Shown here: in pieces, positions 7,577 to 15,419 of the stretch
How the letters are laid out: each line of letters opens with the position of its first letter
How positions within the stretch are numbered: position 1 is the first letter of the stretch
Assembly (NCBI RefSeq): GCF_000402035.1
Contig: NC_021294.1
Coordinates: forward strand, 806,001-870,000
DNA from: Caballeronia insecticola
Lineage (GTDB): Bacteria > Pseudomonadota > Gammaproteobacteria > Burkholderiales > Burkholderiaceae
DNA: 64,000 bases
Direction of reading: 5' to 3'
Notes under the pieces: model-generated
Seen by the model: the letters and a program-made list of their open reading frames with translations, nothing else
The model's database searches: none
What the model was told of the DNA's origin: nothing
Position numbers and translations under genes: made by a program

Positions 7577-8950
7577 CTATCCCGCCAGATTGCGGAATGG
7601 ATCGAGTCCCAGATCGATCAGGCGGCGCTCGCGCACAACGATCTCCGCGCTCGCCGTCATGCCGTAGCGCAGCGGATACTTCGTGTCCGCGATCTGATAC
7701 GAATCGCGATCGAGCGTCACACGCCCTTCATACACCGGCTGCTTGCTGGTCGGGCTCGGCTTGGTGGCGGGCGAAATGAACGCGAGCGTGCCGTCGATCA
7801 CGCCATAGCGCTGATAAGGAAACGCGTTGAACTTGAGCTTCACGCGCTGCCCTTCACGCAGGAACGCGCGGTCGTGCTCGGCGATCTCGATCTTCAGCAC
7901 AGGCTTCGCGTTCGCGGGCGCAATGCCGCCGAGCGGCGTGTTCGCCTGAATCTTGTCGCCCTGCTGCGTCGACGTGACATCGGTGATCACGCCCGACACG
8001 GGCGCGAGAATCAGCAGGAAATTGTCCTTGTCGATGTTCTCGAACTTGATGCGCGCGGCTGCATCGGCGACGAGGCGCGCCGTCTGTAGTTGCAGACGCA
8101 ACTTGTCTTCGGTGCTCGCGACCTCGCGCATCGCGGCCTCGTATTGCAGGCGCAGATTGGTCGCTTCCTGACCGCTCGTTTCGAGCTGGCGCTTCGCTTG
8201 CGTGAAATCGTGGCTCAGGCGGAAGTCCAGTTCCGCGAGCCGCGATTGCTCGACGCGATAGCCGCCGTCCGCTTCCATGTACGCATTGCGCTTTGCATCG
8301 ACCTGCGCCTGCGAAATGCCGCCGCCGCCCGGCAGCGCGAACAGACGCTGAAAGCGATCGAATTCGACCTTCGCGGCGTCGCGCGCGCGACGTGCATTTT
8401 CGAGCGTGCTGCGCGCTTCCTGCAACTGCGCCTTCTGGCCTTCCGCGAGTTTGCTCGTGCCTTCTGAAACGCGCTGCTGATGCTGATGTTCCTCGACATC
8501 CATCTGATCCTTGAGCGCGGCGATCTTGCGCTCCATCAGCAGCTTTTTCTCGGGGAACTGCTTCCACTCGCGCTCGGCGTCGTCGAGCTTCAGTTGCGCT
8601 TCGAGCGCGTTGGTCGCCGCTTCGATCGCGCCGCGCGCATTCAGCCGCGCGACCACGTCGTCCTTGCGCACGGGCTGCCCTTCGGCGATATACAGATCAG
8701 CCAGTTCACCGTCGATCGGCGCATAGAAGCGGCGCACTTCCGACTCGGGCGCGAGCGTGCCTTGCGCCGTGACCATCACGTCTGCATGGCCGACGAACGA
8801 CCACACGAGCGCGGCGCCGACGAGCGCGACCATCGCGAAGACGAGCGCCTGCGTGGCCTTGAGCGGCTCGGCGGTGAGTATCGAGATGCCCTCGGCGCCG
8901 TGATCGCCGAGCGCCTCCGACAGCGGTTTAAGGTGTGCGTCTCGCTTCAC
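7577..8950 (-). CDS. HlyD-family periplasmic adaptor
   Basis: A 457-residue membrane fusion protein linking the ABC exporter to the outer membrane channel. It has a cytoplasmic N-terminus, one membrane helix (about 33-52, QALVFAMVALVGAALVWSF), a lipoyl-like half (APIDGELADLYIAEGQPVRKDD), a long coiled-coil hairpin (about 105-290, rich in Glu, Lys, Arg and Gln), the second lipoyl half (LAPVSGVITDV) and beta-barrel segments near the C-terminus. Its first 23 bases overlap the end of the FHA gene, showing translational coupling. Its place between FHA and parvulin-exporter genes fixes it as part of the same machine. Confidence 0.93.
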   Translation of the reverse strand: MKRDAHLKPLSEALGDHGAEGISILTAEPLKATQALVFAMVALVGAALVWSFVGHADVMVTAQGTLAPESEVRRFYAPIDGELADLYIAEGQPVRKDDVVARLNARGAIEAATNALEAQLKLDDAEREWKQFPEKKLLMERKIAALKDQMDVEEHQHQQRVSEGTSKLAEGQKAQLQEARSTLENARRARDAAKVEFDRFQRLFALPGGGGISQAQVDAKRNAYMEADGGYRVEQSRLAELDFRLSHDFTQAKRQLETSGQEATNLRLQYEAAMREVASTEDKLRLQLQTARLVADAAARIKFENIDKDNFLLILAPVSGVITDVTSTQQGDKIQANTPLGGIAPANAKPVLKIEIAEHDRAFLREGQRVKLKFNAFPYQRYGVIDGTLAFISPATKPSPTSKQPVYEGRVTLDRDSYQIADTKYPLRYGMTASAEIVVRERRLIDLGLDPFRNLAG

Positions 8951-11558
8951 TGGTCGTACCTCCGCCGATCAAACTCAGCTTGGTATTGAGGAGCCCCGGT
9001 TCGAGCACCATGCGCAAATCCTGCAACGAGCGCCGCTGCAAGTCCGCTTCGGTGTCGATCTCATTGGCGAGCGCGGTCCACTTGTTCGTGGCGCCGTCCG
9101 CCTTCACTTGCCTGAAGATGCGCATGCCGCGCGTGGCAGCGTCCTCGGCATCCGACAACAACCGCGCCTGCGTACGGAACGTGTCGGACACGCCCGATTC
9201 GAGCCGCTGCGACCCGCCGATGCCGCCATTGGTCCGATACTGCTGCCACGCCGTCTGCGCCTGCGTCATGAGCGTCTGCGCGCGTGCGATGGCCTTGTCC
9301 TTCAGCGACGCGACTTCGGGCGCGACCGTCTTCGCGTAGTAAGCGTCGCTGTCGAGATCGAGCGTTTCATAAAACGACAGCAGCGATTCCTCATAGCCTT
9401 TCGTACCGCGCGCCTTTTGCAGATCAGCGTATTGCGCCGCCACGGTCTTCTTGTGCGCGAGTTCCTTCTGCACCATCGCGGACCACGAACCTTGCGGCAG
9501 CTTCTGCAAGGCATCGATCGCCTGCGCGGCACGACCGTGGTCCCATGCATCGGCGACGGTCGCGTATTGCGTGAGCACATCGGCGGGCGGCAACTGGCCC
9601 GCGCTCAACTGACGAAACCGTTCCTGAAACGGCGGCGTCGAAAAATTCGCCTTCGTCAACGATCCCGCGAGCGGTGCGAGGCTTGCGCCGTTCAGCCCGC
9701 GACGCAGGCCCGTGTACGCATTCAGATCGGCGCGCACGCGATCGAGTCCGGCGAGACGCGGATACTTGTCCGCATAATCCTTCAGCGTCGCGCCGATCGC
9801 ATCGAGATCGTCCTGACCGAGACTCTTGACGATGCTCGCATCGAGCCTGTCGATGGCCGCGAGATACACGGAATCGTCGCTCTGCAGCTTGCGCAGATGA
9901 CTGAGCGCCTGCCCATACGGCTCGCGAAACTCCGGCACATAACCGGCAATGCGGTCCAGATCGCGCTGATGTCCCGACGCATCCGCTTCCCAGTGCTTCA
10001 GAATCGCGCCGATGCGCGGCTCGTCGCCATAGATGCGGATCGGTGCATCGGCGCCGCCGCGACCGATCACGAAGCTCTCCAGCTTGCCGATCCATTCGAG
10101 TTCGTCGAGCAGCGAACGCACGTCCGCATTCTGTTCGCCGAGCGTTCTCATGTGCGCGATGATCGCGTCCGCGTTCGCGAAATCGCCCTTCTTCAGCGCG
10201 GCGAGCCAGCGCGGCACGTTCGACTTGAGCACGGCTTCGGTGTTCATCGACGCAAATTGCGCGTCCTGCGGATGCGTCTTCAGGTAATCGCGCGTGAGCG
10301 TGGCGGCACTGCCGTAATCGCCTTGCGCCATCAACGACTTCGCGTGACGCTCGGGCGAGCCGGTATAGAAAAGCGCCGCGCCGCCCGCGACAAGCGCCGC
10401 GAGCACGCATGCCACCACAATGCGCGTGCGGCGCGTCGTGCGGCGTTCGTCGCTCGCCAGCGCCTTGCGTAACTCGCCCACGAACAAGGAGAACTTGCCG
10501 CGCTTCGCCTGGCGCGCATCGTGACGGCTTTCTTCAGCCGTCTTCGGTTGCGCGTCCACGTTGACTTCGTCCTCGCGCGCGGCCGCCTGATCGACGCAAA
10601 AGATATCGAGGAAAGAATGCGCCGAGCCGACGAAGGTCGTCTTGTCGGCGTCGAACTCATCCGGCGGCTGCGATTGCGCCTCTTCGAACGCGGCCATCTC
10701 GGTCAGAGTGGATTCGCCTTCCTCGCCGTGCACATGCACCTTGTACGCGAAGTGCGTTCCGCCGAACGCGAGCGTATCGCCATTCTTCAGTTCGACCGCG
10801 GACGCGCCGAGCCGCTCGCCGTTGACGAACGTGCCGTTGGTGCTGCCGAGATCCTCGACGAACGGCGCGCCGCCCTTGACGAACACATGCGCATGCCGCC
10901 GCGATACGTAATTCACCTGATGCGGATATTGCTCGCGATAACGCGCGAACGTCGCATCCGTCTTGCTGACGAGAAATGGAAACTGCGCAAGCTCGATCGG
11001 CTGAAGACCGCGATCGTCGCGCTGCGGCGCGAGCGTGAGGCCAACGGGTCGCGGCACGCCAAGCCGCCGCGCACGCGGCGCGAACTGCACGCGATACGAC
11101 AGGCGGCTGCCGAACGAAATGACGTCGCCGTTGCGCACGCGCACGGGCATGTCGCGCACGGGCGTGCCGTTGACGGCCGTGCCGTTCTTGCTGGCGAGAT
11201 CGGCGATATAGACAAAACCGTGCTCGATGAAAATGCGCGCATGACGGCGCGAAAGCTGTGCCACCGCTTCGGGCGGGCTCGTATCGAACGGCGCTTCGGC
11301 GCGGCCGATTGCGAAGAGATTTTCGTCGATGCGGATTTCCGCGAGTCCGTCGGCGTCGCTGCCGAGCTCGCGATTCGGCACGGGCTTCAGGATGACGTCG
11401 AACGCCTCGCCCACGCCCGGCTGTTGTTCCGCAACGGATACGCCTTGAGCCATGTCCATGTCACGCGGTACGTCCAGCCACTGCCGCCGATGCGTCAGAG
11501 GAACGCCCGCCAACGTCGGGCGCACGGACAGGTTGGAATGCGCCGTGATTGATGTCAT
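8928..11558 (-). CDS. Membrane protein with two FHA domains and helical periplasmic region
   Basis: An 876-residue protein. Two forkhead-associated domains, which bind phosphothreonine, fill the N-terminal third: the first has GRAEAPF, SRRHARIF and KNGTAVNG; the second has SRRHAHVF and STNGTFVNG but its usual GR is replaced by SK, so it may bind weakly. A single membrane helix near 375-395 (IVVACVLAALVAGGAALFY) places the remaining 480 residues, helical and TPR-like, in the periplasm. This layout could pass a phosphorylation state from the cytoplasm to the export channel. With the PP2C enzyme it recalls the threonine phosphorylation pathway of type VI secretion. The ATG at 11558 follows a possible TTG at 11564. 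Confidence 0.88.
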   Translation of the reverse strand: MTSITAHSNLSVRPTLAGVPLTHRRQWLDVPRDMDMAQGVSVAEQQPGVGEAFDVILKPVPNRELGSDADGLAEIRIDENLFAIGRAEAPFDTSPPEAVAQLSRRHARIFIEHGFVYIADLASKNGTAVNGTPVRDMPVRVRNGDVISFGSRLSYRVQFAPRARRLGVPRPVGLTLAPQRDDRGLQPIELAQFPFLVSKTDATFARYREQYPHQVNYVSRRHAHVFVKGGAPFVEDLGSTNGTFVNGERLGASAVELKNGDTLAFGGTHFAYKVHVHGEEGESTLTEMAAFEEAQSQPPDEFDADKTTFVGSAHSFLDIFCVDQAAAREDEVNVDAQPKTAEESRHDARQAKRGKFSLFVGELRKALASDERRTTRRTRIVVACVLAALVAGGAALFYTGSPERHAKSLMAQGDYGSAATLTRDYLKTHPQDAQFASMNTEAVLKSNVPRWLAALKKGDFANADAIIAHMRTLGEQNADVRSLLDELEWIGKLESFVIGRGGADAPIRIYGDEPRIGAILKHWEADASGHQRDLDRIAGYVPEFREPYGQALSHLRKLQSDDSVYLAAIDRLDASIVKSLGQDDLDAIGATLKDYADKYPRLAGLDRVRADLNAYTGLRRGLNGASLAPLAGSLTKANFSTPPFQERFRQLSAGQLPPADVLTQYATVADAWDHGRAAQAIDALQKLPQGSWSAMVQKELAHKKTVAAQYADLQKARGTKGYEESLLSFYETLDLDSDAYYAKTVAPEVASLKDKAIARAQTLMTQAQTAWQQYRTNGGIGGSQRLESGVSDTFRTQARLLSDAEDAATRGMRIFRQVKADGATNKWTALANEIDTEADLQRRSLQDLRMVLEPGLLNTKLSLIGGGTTSEARRTP

Positions 11559-11726
11559 TCGCAACCGGCGGCTGTTGAGAGTTTAAGTCACGCATCGTCG
11601 TAGTCAATCACGCTGCACTGGTACATCACGCCATATATAAGCGATTTATTCGCTCGTTTAAGAACGATCGTTAGCTATCCTTCTCGTATAACTTCATACG
11701 ATTATTCGTGCGACGCATGTAACGAT
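11559..11726 (-). promoter_or_regulatory. Spacer with weak promoter before FHA gene
   Basis: This 168-base, unusually AT-rich spacer separates the outer membrane factor from the FHA gene on the same strand. On the minus strand TTGACT is followed after 16 bases by TAAACT, a weak housekeeping-type promoter close to the FHA start. No sigma-54 element or terminator is visible, so read-through from upstream is also possible. Confidence 0.25.
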
Positions 11727-13175
11727 TCACTTCAATCCGTCCTTGCTTGCGCTTTGCACATCGACCTCGGTCCAGCCGCCGCCGAGCGCCTTATAGAGCG
11801 TCACGGTGTCGGAAAGAATCTGCTGATGGTTGGCGAGCAGCGCCAGTTGTGCGGCGAGCAACGTGCGCTCCGTCTCGAACACTTGGAGTTGCGAGATCAC
11901 GCCCTCTTTCAATTGCGCGTCGATCTGCGCGGCGACGATCGTCAACTGATCGACTTCCTGCTGCAGTTCAACGCGCTGCTTCATGTGCGAATCGAGATTG
12001 ACGAGCGCGTTCTCCACTTCCTCGAACGCGTTCATCACGGTGCTGCGATACTGCTGCTCGGCCACTGTGGATTGGGCCTGACTGGTCTTCACGCGCGCGC
12101 GCACGCTCGGATCGAGAATCGGGATATTGATGCTCGGCAGAAAGCTGAACGTGAAGGTCTTGAGCAGATCGGTGAGCGCGAAGCTCGCCGAACCGCCGCG
12201 TCCCGTCAAACTGATGGTCGGCAATTGCGCGAGCTTTGCCTGACCCACGAGATCGTACGCTTCGAGCACGCGATATTCCGCCGCGATCAGATCGGGACGA
12301 CGCGCGAGCAATTGCGAAGGCAGACCGCCCGGCACCGGCGGCACCTGCACGCGCTTTTGCAGCTTGCCGTCGGGGACCTTGAATTCGCCGGCCGGCACGC
12401 CGATCAGCGTTGCCAGCGCGTTGTCGCCGAGATCGCGCGAGCGCTTCAGTTCCAGCATGTCGCGCGTCAGACGGTTGAGCTCGGCGCGCTGCGTGAGCAC
12501 CTGCGTATGCGGCACGAGGCCGTTCTTCTCCATGCCCTCGAATATCGTCAGGATCTTCTGGTTCGTGATGATCGTCTGCTTCTGCTGCGAGATCTGATCG
12601 TCGAACTGAAGAATCTGGAAGTAGGTTGTCGAGACGCTCGATACGAGTTCGAGATAGCCCGCGCGCCAGTCCGCTTCGGTCGCGCGAAACTCCGCCTTCT
12701 GCGCCTGCACGCCTTTTTCGACGGCGCCCCAGATGTCGATGTCCCAGTTGACCTGCGTCGCCACGTTGTATTGCTTCGAGAACTTCTGGCCGGTGGTTTT
12801 CTCGAACGCCGCTCCGGCGCCGAGGTCCATTGACGGCAACGCGCCCGCGCGAGCCTCGCCGATCTGCGCGCCCGCGACCTGTATGCGCGCGGCCAGCACC
12901 TTGATGTCGAAGTTGCCGTTGATGGCCTTCTCCACCAGCGAGTCGAGATACGGATCGCGGAACTGCTTCCACCAGTCGGGCTGAATGGTCTCGGACGCGG
13001 CTACTTTCGGTGCGTCGATCTTCGTGAAGGCGGTTTTCTCGGGCGTGTCGGGGCGCTGATAAGTCGGCACTTTCACGTCGATGCAACCGGAAAGCAGCGC
13101 AGAACCGAGCGCGGCCGACAAAACCAGGCGCTTGCGGCCGATGGTCATACGCAACGATGGCAACAAGGCACGCAC
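11727..13175 (-). CDS. TolC/NodT-type outer membrane channel lipoprotein
   Basis: A 482-residue outer membrane factor that would form the exit duct of the exporter. The N-terminus is a lipoprotein signal ending LLSGC, followed by the NodT-type PTYQRPDTP stretch. Two outer-membrane-efflux repeats follow, with long coiled-coil helices and the RRPDLIAAEYRVLEAYDLVGQAKLAQ segment common to RND-type channels. The GTG at 13175 is preferred because GGGAG lies 7 bases upstream; ATG at 13148 is the alternative. It stands between precursor 2 and the FHA gene, all on one strand, so one sigma-54 transcript could cover precursor, channel and exporter. Confidence 0.93.
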   Translation of the reverse strand: MRALLPSLRMTIGRKRLVLSAALGSALLSGCIDVKVPTYQRPDTPEKTAFTKIDAPKVAASETIQPDWWKQFRDPYLDSLVEKAINGNFDIKVLAARIQVAGAQIGEARAGALPSMDLGAGAAFEKTTGQKFSKQYNVATQVNWDIDIWGAVEKGVQAQKAEFRATEADWRAGYLELVSSVSTTYFQILQFDDQISQQKQTIITNQKILTIFEGMEKNGLVPHTQVLTQRAELNRLTRDMLELKRSRDLGDNALATLIGVPAGEFKVPDGKLQKRVQVPPVPGGLPSQLLARRPDLIAAEYRVLEAYDLVGQAKLAQLPTISLTGRGGSASFALTDLLKTFTFSFLPSINIPILDPSVRARVKTSQAQSTVAEQQYRSTVMNAFEEVENALVNLDSHMKQRVELQQEVDQLTIVAAQIDAQLKEGVISQLQVFETERTLLAAQLALLANHQQILSDTVTLYKALGGGWTEVDVQSASKDGLK

Positions 13176-13515
13176 GATCTCGCTCCCGGTGACTGAGCAC
13201 CGACGGTCAGGTTGAAGTGTGAGAAGCGCGGCGCCGACCGTCGATACATCAAGTAAATCACACGGCGCGTCGCGGCTCCATACGGGTTAAGTCACCTGGC
13301 GCACGCGTGTTCTGTGACACGTCGCGCGTCGATGACGCGATCGGGCAACCGTATCGATGCCGACACGGTGCGCCGAGCGCGACGCCCATTACTCCGGGCG
13401 ATGTTGCAGCGGAACGCCCCGTGTTCCGCTTTTACTGCGTGACTGCATTAATGCGTTACTGCCTGAAACGTCGATTCATTCCCTGCAACGATCGCGAATG
13501 ATCGAATGGATTCGA
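13176..13515 (-). other. Gap between precursor 2 and channel gene, with hairpin
   Basis: These 340 bases hold no convincing gene. GCGGAAC at 13409-13415 pairs with GTTCCGC at 13423-13429, followed on the plus strand by TTTT. On the minus strand the same hairpin would lie between precursor 2 and the channel gene without a T-run, so it may reduce but not fully stop read-through. That would give more precursor than channel, a common arrangement for exported peptides. I see no sigma-54 element here. Confidence 0.4.
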
Positions 13516-13818
13516 TCACGCCAGATCGCCGGCCACGCCGAAGTTGATGTTGGCGATGTTCTTCGCGTCCTGCTTCGGCGTGACAGTCGCGCGCGAGGCG
13601 ATCCCATCGGCGAACGCGATGTTGCTGCCGTTCTGCGTCAGCGTCGTCTGCGACTGGCTGATGAACTGCTGCGGCGCGAATGCCGTCGAGAGTTGCGAAA
13701 AATCGAATCCTGAGAGGAAGCCCGGCGCGAACAACGAACTGCCGCCGCATACCGCGGACATCGCGCGGCGATCCAGTTCTTCGGTGACGGGCAGGTCCTT
13801 GATGATCAGCTTGGTCAT
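13516..13818 (-). CDS. Double-glycine leader precursor 2
   Basis: A 100-residue precursor whose 26-residue leader aligns without gaps to precursor 1: both have a hydrophobic start, then D-L, then ELDRRAMSA[IV]-x-GG with Gly-Gly at 25-26. The mature part (about 74 residues) differs: it opens SSLFAPGFLSGFDF, then a Gln/Thr-rich stretch (QSQTTLTQNGSNIAFADG) and a polar tail. It has no cysteine after the leader, so no disulfide or lanthionine chemistry is likely. The ATG at 13818 has AGGGGA upstream and lies about 60 bases from the predicted sigma-54 start point. The exporter's C39 domain is the obvious processing enzyme. Activity of the mature peptide is unknown. Confidence 0.78.
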   Translation of the reverse strand: MTKLIIKDLPVTEELDRRAMSAVCGGSSLFAPGFLSGFDFSQLSTAFAPQQFISQSQTTLTQNGSNIAFADGIASRATVTPKQDAKNIANINFGVAGDLA

Positions 13819-13890
13819 TTCGAGTCCCCTTGGGGTGTGTTGCGCATTCGGTGGTGGTTCGAGCAACTTGTCTGCTCGCAAAAGTTAAAT

Positions 13891-13905
13891 GCATAGGGTG
13901 TGCCA
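13891..13905 (-). promoter_or_regulatory. Sigma-54 promoter for precursor 2
   Basis: The minus strand reads TGGCACACCCTATGC: a perfect TGGCAC -24 element, exact 10-base GG-to-GC gap, and one mismatch in the -12 element. Two CCAAC half-sites lie 107-117 bp upstream at 14012-14016 and 14017-14021. The rest of the gap 13819-14162 (344 bases) holds no gene I can support. Confidence 0.7.
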
Positions 13906-14162
13906 GGCGGTGCGTGGATGGCTTAGCTTTCTTGCAACGCCTTGACGCGTGGGGGTCAGCGCGATCGGGTTTCTCGCTTGAGCTTCACCCTGCAACACTC
14001 ATCTGACGCATCCAACCCAACACTTCTCGATGCGACTGTCGCTCTTCAAACAACACCGTCGCACGCGATACGCACGCACGTTCCCACTCGCATGAAAGCC
14101 TGCGATTCCGTGGATAAAACGCTGGAAAGACGCCGCTCGCATCAACCTGCAGCGGCGCCCGC

Positions 14163-14621
14163 TTACTTGACGTAGATCGTGATCTTTTTGGAATAAACCG
14201 GCGGGTTCGTCGGTATGTGCTTGTCATCGCCCATCAGCAATTGCAGCGTGTGTTTGCCCGGCGGAAGTTCGAGCAAGGTTTCCGTTTCGCCTGCGCCGTA
14301 ATGCAGATGATTGCGGTCCGATGGAATCTCCTGATCCATCGGCGGCAAGTCCACATCGATCAGCAAGTGATGATGCCCGGTGTTCGGAAACTTCACGCCG
14401 CGCGGAGCGACGCCCATGTAACGCAGCCCGAACCACACCTTGAACGGTTTGCCTGCGGGCACGGTCTGGCCGTCGTTCGGATAGCCGATATACGCGTAGG
14501 CGTTGGCCGGCGCGGCCGTCGGCCCGGCGAATGCGCAAGGGGCGGCCAGCGCGGTCGCGAGTGCGGCGGCGGCAAAGAGCGCACGCGCGCGCGGGGAAGT
14601 GTCAGCGGATCGCTTTTTCAT
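14163..14621 (-). CDS. DUF4399 secreted protein (copy B)
   Basis: A 152-residue exported protein with a signal peptide ending near AFA-GP, then one DUF4399 domain. Family hallmarks are GHHHLLIDVDLPPMD, QEIPSDRNHLHYGAGET and LELPPGKHTLQLLMGD. Biochemical function is not known; the His-rich core suggests metal contact, which is inference. Its ATG overlaps the stop of copy A as ATGA, so the two are translated together. The two copies are strongly alike after the signal peptide and arose by tandem duplication. A link to the export locus rests only on proximity. Confidence 0.85.
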   Translation of the reverse strand: MKKRSADTSPRARALFAAAALATALAAPCAFAGPTAAPANAYAYIGYPNDGQTVPAGKPFKVWFGLRYMGVAPRGVKFPNTGHHHLLIDVDLPPMDQEIPSDRNHLHYGAGETETLLELPPGKHTLQLLMGDDKHIPTNPPVYSKKITIYVK

Positions 14622-15058
14622 GATTTGACCGTGATCGTGATCTTCTTCGAATAGACCGGCGGATCGTGCGGGATGTGGTTGAGGTCGCCCATCAGCAGTT
14701 GCAGCGTGTGCTTGCCGGGCGGAAGCTCGATGCGCGCATCGGTTTCGCCCGCGCCGTAGTGCAGATGATTGCGATCGGACGGAATCTCCTGATCGAGCGG
14801 CGGCAAGTCCGTATCGATCAGCAAATGGTGATGACCCACATTCGGCAGATCGACGCCCTTCGGACACACGCCCATGTTGCGCAAGCCCATGCGTACCCAG
14901 AGCTTGCCGCCGGAGATCACGGCGCCGTCCGGCGGCCAGATGATGTACGCCTCGGCGTTCGGTGGCGCGGGCGTTCGCGCACGCGCGGCAGGGAACGACG
15001 AATCGGCGACGAGTGCGGCCAGGGAAGCCAGCGCGCCCAGCACGGTTCTTCTCAGCAT
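14618..15058 (-). CDS. DUF4399 secreted protein (copy A)
   Basis: A 146-residue exported protein, first of the tandem DUF4399 pair. A signal peptide (MLRRTVLGALASLAALVADS, cleavage near ARA) precedes the domain, with YIIWPPDGAVISGG, GHHHLLIDTDLPPLD, and PSDRNHLHYGAGETDARIEL. I chose the ATG at 15058 because it starts the signal peptide and has GAGAGG upstream; a longer frame begins at 15133. The role is unknown. Divergent from the caspase-like gene. Confidence 0.85.
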   Translation of the reverse strand: MLRRTVLGALASLAALVADSSFPAARARTPAPPNAEAYIIWPPDGAVISGGKLWVRMGLRNMGVCPKGVDLPNVGHHHLLIDTDLPPLDQEIPSDRNHLHYGAGETDARIELPPGKHTLQLLMGDLNHIPHDPPVYSKKITITVKS

Positions 15059-15419
15059 GTTATGCACGCCTCTCTCGGTGAAAGGGCCTAGCGGTCGGGT
15101 CGGGAATAACGCTTCATGCACGAGCGTACGCATGAGCAGGAAGCGTTTAACATCGTCTTCGGTTTTTAGATTAGGACGTAACGTTTAAAAAAGATACGTA
15201 CACAGGTGGGCGGTTTATTCCCCATTGCCGATACCTCCTTTAAGGGGATTAAGTGCTGCATGACTGCGTGCTATCGTTGTTGGTGCTGCACCCGCACGGC
15301 CGCGCTCCGGCGTCTGGCTCGGGCGGACACCGGGCGCGGACCTCGCCCGTGCAGACGCTGCGCAGAAGCGTGAACGCAACGCTGCGCTCCACTCAAAGCC
15401 GGACGTACAGGGTGTGAAT
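15059..15419. promoter_or_regulatory. Divergent control region, DUF4399 pair and caspase-like gene
   Basis: This 361-base region must hold promoters for both flanking transcripts. GTTTAA occurs twice (near 15145 and 15183), the second inside AACGTT, and CTCCTTTAAGGGG near 15225 is a near-palindrome. I find no sigma-54 element with good -24 and -12 boxes. No gene is supported. Confidence 0.3.

Noticed and set aside
13409..13433. Plus-strand terminator at this hairpin
   Set aside because: It has a T-run only on the plus strand, where no gene ends; kept only as a hairpin between two minus-strand genes.
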